Shown in pieces: positions 6,365-12,441 of a stretch of DNA of 12,730 nt (position 1 is the stretch's first letter; every line of letters begins with the position of its first letter). Below the pieces are notes generated by a model. That model saw only the letters and a list, made by a program, of their open reading frames with translations. It had not been told where the DNA came from and did not search any database. Where the stretch lies: contig CAYGRM010000186.1 of the NCBI GenBank assembly GCA_964352225.1, forward strand, positions 1-12,730, given 5' to 3'. Both the position numbers and the translations under genes were made by a program. The DNA comes from CAJQQY01 sp964352225. GTDB lineage: Bacteria; Bacteroidota; Bacteroidia; Chitinophagales; Saprospiraceae.

Positions 6365-6469
6365 AGTTTTCTTAAGATATAATAAGCTTAAGTATAATCA
6401 AATGTATTTTTTTTTCATATTAAGCGAATAAATGCTATTGAAAAATTTAGTATATGATTTGTTAGCTTC

Positions 6470-6808
6470 TTAAGCTGCTAACTCTTCTACTAATCTTGAA
6501 ATCTGATTTAATCGATCAGCGTCCAAAGAATAGTAAATGAATTTTCCTTGTCTGTCTGTAGCTACAACTCCTGCTCTTCTGAGGATAGCTAAATGTTGAG
6601 ATGCAACTGATTGTTCCAATCTTAATTTGATATAAATATCAGTTACAGTCATCTTAGAATTCTCTTCCAACAAGTCGATAATTTTTTGACGTAATTTGTG
6701 GTTAACTGCTCGTAAAACTAGAACCGCTTTACGTAACTCAGAATAGTCTAATTGAATGTCTTTTTTCCCTTTTTTTAGAATGACAGTTTCATTCTTTTGC
6801 TTTCTCAT
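6470..6808 (-). CDS. ArsR-family winged-helix repressor, cysteine-free (paralogue 2)
   Basis: A 112-residue protein, clearly a paralogue of the neighbour at 5937-6245. The shared block runs LEQSVASQHLAILRRAGVV (64-82) and DRQGKFIYYSLD (85-96), nearly matching the other copy through recognition helix and wing, so the two may bind similar DNA. The N-terminus is longer and very Lys-rich (MRKQKNETVILKKGKKD). The usual ALAHPLR-type motif is here RAVNHKLRQKIIDLL (33-47), keeping the helical pattern with Asn-His instead of Ala-His-Pro. It has no cysteine, so metal sensing through thiols is excluded. Upstream (6842-6945) lie several A/T inverted and direct repeats that could be operators. Signal and targets cannot be read from the sequence. 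Confidence 0.87.
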   Translation of the reverse strand: MRKQKNETVILKKGKKDIQLDYSELRKAVLVLRAVNHKLRQKIIDLLEENSKMTVTDIYIKLRLEQSVASQHLAILRRAGVVATDRQGKFIYYSLDADRLNQISRLVEELAA

Positions 6809-6841
6809 ATTAATATGTTTTTTTGATTAAAAAATATTACT

Positions 6842-6945
6842 CATAGTATAAAATCAAAATGTAAAATTCATAGTATTAATCTGTTATATATCTATATACT
6901 ATTTTGATGCCAAAAATAATATATAAGTATATCTTGTAAGATATA
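6842..6945. promoter_or_regulatory. Cluster of A/T dyads upstream of the second ArsR-type gene; candidate operator region
   Basis: ATAGTAT occurs twice in direct orientation (6843-6849, 6870-6876) and once inverted as ATACTAT (6896-6902). ATCAAAAT (6853-6860) is mirrored by ATTTTGAT (6901-6908). A separate 8-bp perfect inverted repeat with 2-base spacer, TATATCTT then AAGATATA, covers 6928-6945. A minus-strand -7 match (TATTTTTG, plus 6911-6918) lies between them, so the 8-bp dyad would overlap the -33 region. The A/T composition raises the chance of accidental symmetry. Confidence 0.3.
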
Positions 6946-7049
6946 AAGTATCTGATTATTAACAAAAAATAAAAGTGGTAAAAAGTGAATAAATAAAATT
7001 CATCATTTGTTTTAAAATGCTAGAAGTCAAGTAATTAGCTCGTAAAATA

Positions 7050-7733
7050 TTATAAAATCTTCCTTGGAATTGTAATGTTAGGTGACTTATAATAGAGTGG
7101 TGAGAAGTAAGCTACATCACAAAAATTGCCTTCATCAAAGTATTTTTTTGCTAAAAAACTAAGGTGTTTTGCAGAGCAAATTACTGGGCTAAATTTCGCA
7201 AAAGGAGAGGCTAAAAGTGGTTGACATTTTTCTGCTCCATTTCCACAAAAAATGATGATTTCTTCTTTGGAAAAAATATCTTTAAAAGCATTTTCTTTTA
7301 CAATTAAAGCGTTGATAGATTGTTCCTCTTTTCCATGTAAATTATACATAGCTGTGTATACTTCCATGCGTCTAGCATCTATCATTGGGGCGTAGTGAAC
7401 ATCTTGCTTTTCTTCCTCAGCACAAGCCCATGCTAGTGCTTCCAAAGTATCAATCGCAATCATTGGTTTATCTAATGCATAACAGATTCCTTTTGCAACG
7501 GAGACGCCTATACGAAGACCTGTATACGAGCCAGGGCCTTGGCTAAGAGCAACTGCGTCTAGGTCATTTAATGTTGTATTTGATTCATCCAAACATTTTT
7601 GAATAAGGATGGTTAGCGTCGACGCATGACTGAATCCTTTGTCTGTTTCTGCCAATGAAATGGTCTTTCCCTCTTGACTCAAACTGACTGAGCAAATATC
7701 TGTAGCAGTTTCTATACAAAGTATTTTTGTCAT
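7050..7733 (-). CDS. tsaB: TsaB, subunit of the tRNA t6A37 threonylcarbamoyltransferase complex
   Basis: TsaB is the non-catalytic ASKHA-fold partner of TsaD in transferring threonylcarbamoyl to A37 of tRNAs that read ANN codons. I start it at the ATG at 7733 (227 residues, the usual length). An open frame reaches back to 7814, but those 27 residues would be encoded by the terminator of the upstream protease gene. The N-terminal strand MTKILCIETATDICSVSL (1-18) is typical, then GFSHASTL (33-40) and the signature SQGPGSYTGLRIG (64-76), ending with FSPLYYKS in place of the common PxYLR motif. The intact GPGSYTGLR loop separates it from TsaD, which would carry a zinc-binding HMxGH motif that is not present. 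No strong terminator is visible downstream. Confidence 0.95.
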   Translation of the reverse strand: MTKILCIETATDICSVSLSQEGKTISLAETDKGFSHASTLTILIQKCLDESNTTLNDLDAVALSQGPGSYTGLRIGVSVAKGICYALDKPMIAIDTLEALAWACAEEEKQDVHYAPMIDARRMEVYTAMYNLHGKEEQSINALIVKENAFKDIFSKEEIIIFCGNGAEKCQPLLASPFAKFSPVICSAKHLSFLAKKYFDEGNFCDVAYFSPLYYKSPNITIPRKIL

Positions 7734-7755
7734 TTGTAAATGTATTGTTGTAAAA

Positions 7756-7790
7756 TAAAAGTAAGAGGAAATAGAAAAGCGGCTCAAAAA
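7756..7790 (-). promoter_or_regulatory. Weak candidate tsaB promoter overlapping the preceding terminator
   Basis: On the minus strand TTTTTG (plus 7785-7790), 21 bases, then TACTTTTA (plus 7756-7763) fits TTG-N17-23-TAnnTTTG with the final G replaced by A. The -33 part lies in the stem of the protease terminator. It would give a very short leader before 7733. Confidence 0.3.
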
Positions 7791-7811
7791 TATAAATTTT
7801 GAGCCGCTTTT
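7775..7811. terminator. Terminator after the S41 protease gene, 15-bp perfect stem
   Basis: AAAAGCGGCTCAAAA (7775-7789) pairs perfectly with TTTTGAGCCGCTTTT (7797-7811) around a 7-base loop. On the minus strand it stands 29 bases after the protease stop codon and 41 bases before the tsaB start, so the two genes are separate transcripts. Confidence 0.9.
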
Positions 7812-7840
7812 CATTGCAGTTTTTTTAAAAGCTTTTTTGC

Positions 7841-9484
7841 TTATTTATTTTTCAAAAGATCATTGTATTTTTTCTGATCTCTCAAAATTAAAATGGCATC
7901 TTTGATTTCTTGATCGTTTTTCAGTCCCATTTGGATTTTTCCTTTCTGGTAATAATAACGACTTACGATTTCTTTTTCAATTTCATTGATGATTGCTTCT
8001 TTATGTTGTTGCAAATCATTCTTCTTCTCTTCTTTGATTTTAGCTTTCATGCTAGTGATATCGCTCTCGATAGCGGTTAAAAGCTTTTCTTCTTTTGCTT
8101 GCTTAATCCAAGCTTTCATCATTTTTTCACTTTGAGTTTCATACTCAAAGTTGGTGTCAGCAAGGAATTTCAAAAAGCCATCAAAATCAGTAAATTCAAA
8201 TTCTTTAACCGTTCCGATTTCTTTATTTTTAATAGCAAATTGAGTAGCGAAATCAAAAATTGCATTTTCTTTCAATAAACTTTTAATGATACTGACATCA
8301 CTAGGACTATCTAAAGCTAAATCTGGTTTTACTCCTCCACCATCAAGTACTTTTCTTCCATTTCGAGTTTCAAATGCTGCCCGAAGTGAATCTGGAATAT
8401 CTACTGGCTCTCCATCTTTATAATTTACCCCTTGAATGCATCTTCCACTTGGGATGTAGTATTTGGCAGTAGTCATTTTTACTCTAGAGTTGTAACCTAC
8501 GTCACGAGTATTTTGAACTAATCCTTTTCCGTATGATCTTTGCCCAACTAAAACTCCTCGATCTAAATCTTGCAATACACCCGAGACGATTTCAGAAGCA
8601 GAGGCTGATCCTTTGTCAATCAATATGGCCAATGGAATTTCAGGATCTACCGGTCGATTTAAAGTTTTAAAACTTCTGTCCCAATCAACTACTTTTCCTT
8701 TGGTAGAAACTACCATTTCGCCTTTAGGAATGAATACATTCGAAACGTTAACGGCCTCTGTCAATAATCCACCTCCATTCCCTCGAAGATCAAAAATCAC
8801 CCCTTTCAAATTTGGATTTTCTTCTTTCAACTTCTTCAAAGCATCACCTACATTTTTCCCCGCATCTCTAGTAAATGTTGTCAATGTCAAATAACCAATA
8901 TCATCACTAACCATAGAATAATAAGGAACATTTGGCACTTTTACTTCATCACGAGTCAATGAGATTTTCATTTCACCCTCAGTTCCAGGTCGCTCTATGG
9001 TTAAGATTACTTCAGTTCCAGGGAATCCTTTTAAGAAATCCATGATGTCATCAGAAGTTTTTCCTTTGGCAGATTTTCCATCAATTGCTTTGATTACATC
9101 TCCTGCCTTCAATCCTGCTTTTTGAGCCGGACAATCGTCATAAGGCTCTGTAATCGTGATATAATCTCCTACTCGTTTAATGATGGCACCAATTCCATTA
9201 TATTTTCCTTCTGTGATATATCTAAAACCTTCGATTTCAGACTCAGAAATATAATTAGTATAAGGATCTAAAGATTCCAACATCGCGTCTACCCCCGTTC
9301 GCATCAATTTGGCAGGATCCAAATCATCAACATAGTAAGTGTTGATTTCTTTATAAAGATTAGTGAAAATTTCTATGTTTTTAGAAATTTCGAAGTATTT
9401 GCCATTGCGTGAATGGTCAGCTTTGGTTGCCATTCCAAGAAAGGCTATGGCAAAAACTACTGCTATTTTTGTGATTTGTCTCAT
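7841..9484 (-). CDS. S41-family C-terminal processing protease (CtpA/Prc type) with PDZ domain
   Basis: A 547-residue serine protease exported to the periplasm, of the type that trims or degrades proteins from their C-terminus. Residues 1-22 form a signal peptide or membrane anchor (Arg and Lys, then IAVVFAIAFLGMA). A helical N-terminal region holds SLDPYTNYIS (71-80). A PDZ domain covers about 90-165 and includes GLKAGDVIKAIDG (124-136). The S41 core spans about 190-385 with DLRGNGGGLL (232-241). Spacing identical to E. coli Prc gives the catalytic residues: Ser295 in KGSASASE, Asp306 in LQDLD and Lys320 in SYGKG. The remaining 150 residues are a charged helical extension (IKQAKEEK, MKAKIKEEKKND, EIEKEIVSRYYYQKG) longer than in minimal CtpA. 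The gene stands alone between its own terminator and a 250-base region, and its substrate cannot be inferred. Confidence 0.94.
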   Translation of the reverse strand: MRQITKIAVVFAIAFLGMATKADHSRNGKYFEISKNIEIFTNLYKEINTYYVDDLDPAKLMRTGVDAMLESLDPYTNYISESEIEGFRYITEGKYNGIGAIIKRVGDYITITEPYDDCPAQKAGLKAGDVIKAIDGKSAKGKTSDDIMDFLKGFPGTEVILTIERPGTEGEMKISLTRDEVKVPNVPYYSMVSDDIGYLTLTTFTRDAGKNVGDALKKLKEENPNLKGVIFDLRGNGGGLLTEAVNVSNVFIPKGEMVVSTKGKVVDWDRSFKTLNRPVDPEIPLAILIDKGSASASEIVSGVLQDLDRGVLVGQRSYGKGLVQNTRDVGYNSRVKMTTAKYYIPSGRCIQGVNYKDGEPVDIPDSLRAAFETRNGRKVLDGGGVKPDLALDSPSDVSIIKSLLKENAIFDFATQFAIKNKEIGTVKEFEFTDFDGFLKFLADTNFEYETQSEKMMKAWIKQAKEEKLLTAIESDITSMKAKIKEEKKNDLQQHKEAIINEIEKEIVSRYYYQKGKIQMGLKNDQEIKDAILILRDQKKYNDLLKNK

Positions 9485-9532
9485 GGCTGAGTTTTCGTAA
9501 ATTTTATGAATGAATCGTTTAGAAAAGAACGT

Positions 9533-9724
9533 TTAATTGTTCGTTTTAATTTTAGGCTTATTCACTTTAAAAATAAAGGTAAATAATTTATCACATGTAA
9601 ACCACTTAATAATCAATAGGAAAATGAGAGTGATTTGATCCGTAAGGGGTAGTCGAAGGGAAACATGACTATAAATAATAATAAAAACAATGCCAAGGAA
9701 ATAATAATATGTTGTAGAATCCAA
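9533..9724 (-). CDS. Doubtful small two-span membrane protein downstream of the alpha/beta hydrolase
   Basis: This 63-codon frame begins at TTG (9724), 9 bases after the hydrolase stop codon, and ends 48 bases before the protease start. Predicted membrane segments lie near 5-22 (YYYFLGIVFIIIYSHVSL) and 28-42 (LTDQITLIFLLIIKW), followed by TCDKLFTF and a basic Lys/Asn tail. The two-span layout, in-line position and close spacing favour a real cotranscribed gene. The TTG start without a ribosome binding site, and the ease with which AT-rich DNA encodes Ile/Phe/Leu, argue against it. I do not recognise a family. Confidence 0.35.
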   Translation of the reverse strand: MDSTTYYYFLGIVFIIIYSHVSLRLPLTDQITLIFLLIIKWFTCDKLFTFIFKVNKPKIKTNN

Positions 9725-9733
9725 AATTCTATA

Positions 9734-10495
9734 TTATTTCAGGAATTTTTCTAATATTTCAAGCAGCTCTTTCGGTGCTTCTGCATGTACCCAATGTCCT
9801 ACATTTTCAATAGTTTCTAATTTGGCGTTTGGGAAAAAATCTTTCGTCGTTTCAAAATTAGTTTCAGTTATATACTTTGAAAGACCTCCCTTGATAAAAA
9901 GGGTTGCGCCATCAAACTCTTCTTCTCCCTCTATTTTTGACAAAATGGCTTGATAATTTTCATAGATAACAGGCAAATTCATTTTCCAAATATAATTTCC
10001 TGCTTTACTTCGAGTAAGATTTTTTAATAAGAATTGTCGTACTCCAAAATCTTCAATTTGAGTTGCCAAAAAAGCATCTGCTTCTTTTCGATTTTCGATT
10101 TTTTCCAAATCTAAACCTAGCAAAGCATTAAAGATGACTTCATGCCCACCTTTGTAACTTTCATTAGCAATATCAACAATGACTAACTTTTCGACCATAT
10201 CAGGATGATCTGTGGCAAACTGCATAGCTACTTTTCCTCCCATTGAGTGACCAATAATTCGGGCAGAGTAGATCCAATGGCTTTCCATGAAATCTTTTAA
10301 ATCTTTAGCCATCACTTTATAATTGAACTCATCTTCATGGGGAGAACGTCCATGATTACGTAGATCAAGGATATAAACAGAGTAGTGCTCCGCTAATTTT
10401 TTAGCAAGTGTTTGCCAATTATCGGAAGTCCCGAATAATCCGTGTAAAATAATCACAGGCTCTCCTTGTCCAAATTCTTTATAATTCAATTCCAT
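9734..10495 (-). CDS. Alpha/beta hydrolase, YbfF/ABHD11-like esterase
   Basis: A 253-residue cytoplasmic hydrolase of the alpha/beta fold with no signal peptide. The oxyanion-hole motif LHGLFGTSDNW is at 17-27, DLRNHGRS at 44-51 (typical of the YbfF branch), the nucleophile elbow GHSMGG at 82-87 with Ser84, and the catalytic His234 in VGHWVHAEAP. The probable acid is Asp108 in VIVDIA straight after the nucleophile domain, as proposed for YbfF, because the later position is GGLSKYI without Asp. A helical cap covers about 115-185. The family hydrolyses short acyl esters and thioesters, but the physiological substrate is unknown. The gene is divergent from 10685-12226. A minus-strand promoter match (10518-10552) stands close to the start codon. 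Confidence 0.9.
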   Translation of the reverse strand: MELNYKEFGQGEPVIILHGLFGTSDNWQTLAKKLAEHYSVYILDLRNHGRSPHEDEFNYKVMAKDLKDFMESHWIYSARIIGHSMGGKVAMQFATDHPDMVEKLVIVDIANESYKGGHEVIFNALLGLDLEKIENRKEADAFLATQIEDFGVRQFLLKNLTRSKAGNYIWKMNLPVIYENYQAILSKIEGEEEFDGATLFIKGGLSKYITETNFETTKDFFPNAKLETIENVGHWVHAEAPKELLEILEKFLK

Positions 10496-10517
10496 TTTTC
10501 AAGATTAATTTAAAGTC

Positions 10518-10552
10518 CAAAATCAGTTTATGAAACATTTTTTTGACAAAAA
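10518..10552 (-). promoter_or_regulatory. Predicted promoter of the alpha/beta hydrolase gene
   Basis: Read on the minus strand, TTTTTG (plus 10547-10552), 21 bases, then TGATTTTG (plus 10518-10525) fits the -33/-7 pattern with one mismatch (TG for TA). The start site would be near 10511, leaving a leader of about 16 bases before the ATG at 10495. Confidence 0.4.
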
Positions 10553-10684
10553 GGTTAAAAATGCCACTTTTAAACGTTCTTATGTCAGATTCCTAATTTT
10601 TATTTTTTCAAAATTGAATTGTAGCTTTTACCTAAATTCCAAAGTAGAGTTGTTATTTTTAGTTTTCATAAGCTCAAATTGAAA

Positions 10685-12226
10685 ATGCCTAAAACACCAT
10701 CAAATAAGTTATTCAATTTAATTAATTCATTGAGTGGTTCTGAAAAACGCTACTTCAAGCTATTCGTGAATAAGAATCAGTCGGGCAAGGATAATAAATA
10801 TATCTTATTATTTGATGCTATTGATGCACAAGTGGTTTCAGATGATGAAGCATTGCGAAAAGTAATCTACCCCAATCAGGAAATTCAAAGTCGAAAATTT
10901 TCCGAATTAAAAAATTATTTATACGAACTAATTCTCAAAAGTTTGCAAGGTTTTGATGAGAAAACTTCCATTGAATATAAACTCAAAGGAATGTTACTGA
11001 ACATCAAAGTTTTGTTCAAAAGATCTCATTTTGAAGACTGTATCGAAATGATGACTAAGGCCAAAAAATTGGCAGCCAAGTATGAAGCATTCGAGCATAA
11101 TTTAGAACTATTGGCTTGGGAAAAAAAGGTTGCTTATGCTAAGATTGATGTTAACTTTATGGACAAAGAATTGGATCGAATTCAAGCGGAAGAAAGAACT
11201 TGTTTGAACAAACTTGCCGAACTTTCTACTTATCGAAATATTTTTTTCAAAGTACTTATCCGAAGCAAACAGGATGCTCTTTTGCGTAGCGTAGAAAAAG
11301 TAAATGAGATGCATGAATTAGTCAAACATCCTAAAATGCAAGATATCGATCAAGCAAATTCTCATCGAGGTAGAGTCGTGTTTTATCGTATCAAAAGTAT
11401 CTATTATTATGCAATATTAAACTATGAAAAATTTCATAGTTATGGCGATAAATTGTTGAAGGAAATGGAAGCGTATCCACATATGTTACAGGAAGACGTT
11501 TCAGAATATATTTCGGCTTTGAGTAATTTTACATATAGTTGTTCAATATTGAATAAATACGATAAAGTCAATGATTGCTTGGGTAAATTTCTAAGAATAA
11601 AAACATTGACGTATGATGACGATTTGAAAATACATAGACAATATTATCAAAATAAATTTAATGTATGTATCAAAACAGGAACATTTGAAGAAGGCGTGGT
11701 GGCTATGGAAAACCATTTAAGAGAGGTGGAGAAATTTGACCAAGATGCATTTGAGCGAAACTCGTTTTATTTGAGTTATTTCTATATTTATTTTGGAGCA
11801 GGAGATTATGATAAAGCACTTGAATACTTAAATCAATTGTTGAGTTTACCTAAAACAACCGAGCGAGAAGACATTCAAAGTCTTGCTCGTATTTTGAATT
11901 TAATCATTCATTTTGAAATTGGAAATACGTTGTTATTAGAATCACTTTTACGATCAACCTATCGCTTTCTAAGTAAACGAAATAGGCTATATGGATTTGA
12001 AAAAAGTGTTTTAGGATTTATCCAAAGATCAGGTAAATTGCGCACGGCAAAAGAGTTGAGAGAGGCTTTTGTCGACCTAAAAAAAGAGTTCGAAAACCTC
12101 TCTCAAAATCCTTCCGAAAACGCGATGTTAAGATATTTTAATTTTACAGCTTGGCTTGAAAGTAAGATTGAAAATAAGACATTTGCAGAAGCTGTAAAAA
12201 GTCATTATTTGAAAGAGATTGCTTAA
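10685..12226 (+). CDS. Helical repeat (TPR-like) protein of unknown function
   Basis: A 513-residue protein without signal peptide or membrane segment, so probably cytosolic. I start it at ATG 10685 (MPKTPSNK), two codons after an in-frame TTG. The N-terminal block KLFNLINSLSGSEKRYFKLF (8-27) is one I associate with uncharacterised Bacteroidota proteins. The rest looks entirely alpha-helical, with stretches such as EKFHSYGDKLLKEMEAYP (about 250-267), GTFEEGVVAMENHLREVEK (about 336-354) and GAGDYDKALEYLNQLLSLP (about 374-392). The last fits a tetratricopeptide repeat helix pair well and suggests a protein-interaction solenoid. No catalytic motif is seen. A weak -7-like TATTTTTA lies at 10654-10661. 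Its stop codon overlaps that of the convergent gene at 12223-12441, and no terminator lies between them. Confidence 0.85.
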   Translation: MPKTPSNKLFNLINSLSGSEKRYFKLFVNKNQSGKDNKYILLFDAIDAQVVSDDEALRKVIYPNQEIQSRKFSELKNYLYELILKSLQGFDEKTSIEYKLKGMLLNIKVLFKRSHFEDCIEMMTKAKKLAAKYEAFEHNLELLAWEKKVAYAKIDVNFMDKELDRIQAEERTCLNKLAELSTYRNIFFKVLIRSKQDALLRSVEKVNEMHELVKHPKMQDIDQANSHRGRVVFYRIKSIYYYAILNYEKFHSYGDKLLKEMEAYPHMLQEDVSEYISALSNFTYSCSILNKYDKVNDCLGKFLRIKTLTYDDDLKIHRQYYQNKFNVCIKTGTFEEGVVAMENHLREVEKFDQDAFERNSFYLSYFYIYFGAGDYDKALEYLNQLLSLPKTTEREDIQSLARILNLIIHFEIGNTLLLESLLRSTYRFLSKRNRLYGFEKSVLGFIQRSGKLRTAKELREAFVDLKKEFENLSQNPSENAMLRYFNFTAWLESKIENKTFAEAVKSHYLKEIA

Positions 12227-12441
12227 GGAGTGAAATCACTACAATCTTTAGTAGTTGTCAATCTAATATCAACAATGGTATCAGCGATCCAATTCCCATT
12301 TGAATTGATTTTTATTCTTCCACCACTATTTAGTTGGTTATGACGAATATGTCCACCCTTGGTAGATTTTTTGCCAAGGGCATTAATTTCTACTATTGAG
12401 CTTTTGACCTTTAATTCTGAGAGTGTAATTTTTTTTGACAT
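12223..12441 (-). CDS. Putative RiPP precursor peptide with double-glycine leader (pinensin/class I lanthipeptide-like)
   Basis: A 72-residue protein beginning at ATG 12441. The N-terminus MSKKITLSELKVKSS and the following STKGG (26-30) match the leader pattern I know from Bacteroidota class I lanthipeptide-type precursors, including pinensin-like ones: K-(L/I)-x-L-x-(K/E)-L-x-V-x-S, ending in (T/S)-(V/I/T)-K-G-G. Cleavage after Gly30 would free a 42-residue core. It has a Thr run and one cysteine near the end (LTTTKDCSDFTP, Thr62-64, Cys67), so one small Thr-x-x-Cys (methyl)lanthionine ring would be possible. A second Gly-Gly (40-41) is an alternative cleavage point. No LanB/LanC, C39 transporter or sibling precursor is in the window, which ends 289 bases upstream. 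A possible -7 box (TTCATTTG, plus 12505-12512, one mismatch) precedes it. The family assignment is pattern recognition, not a search result. Confidence 0.6.
   Translation of the reverse strand: MSKKITLSELKVKSSIVEINALGKKSTKGGHIRHNQLNSGGRIKINSNGNWIADTIVDIRLTTTKDCSDFTP

Noticed and set aside
6112..6366. 84-codon plus-strand frame over the first ArsR-type gene and its promoter
   Set aside because: It is antisense to the conserved ArsR coding region and runs through the terminator at 6331-6364.
7734..7814. 27-residue N-terminal extension of TsaB
   Set aside because: It is encoded by the terminator of the protease gene and precedes the canonical TsaB start MTKILCIETA.
8613..8894. 93-codon plus-strand frame inside the S41 protease gene
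   Set aside because: It is a shadow of the conserved catalytic domain on the opposite strand.
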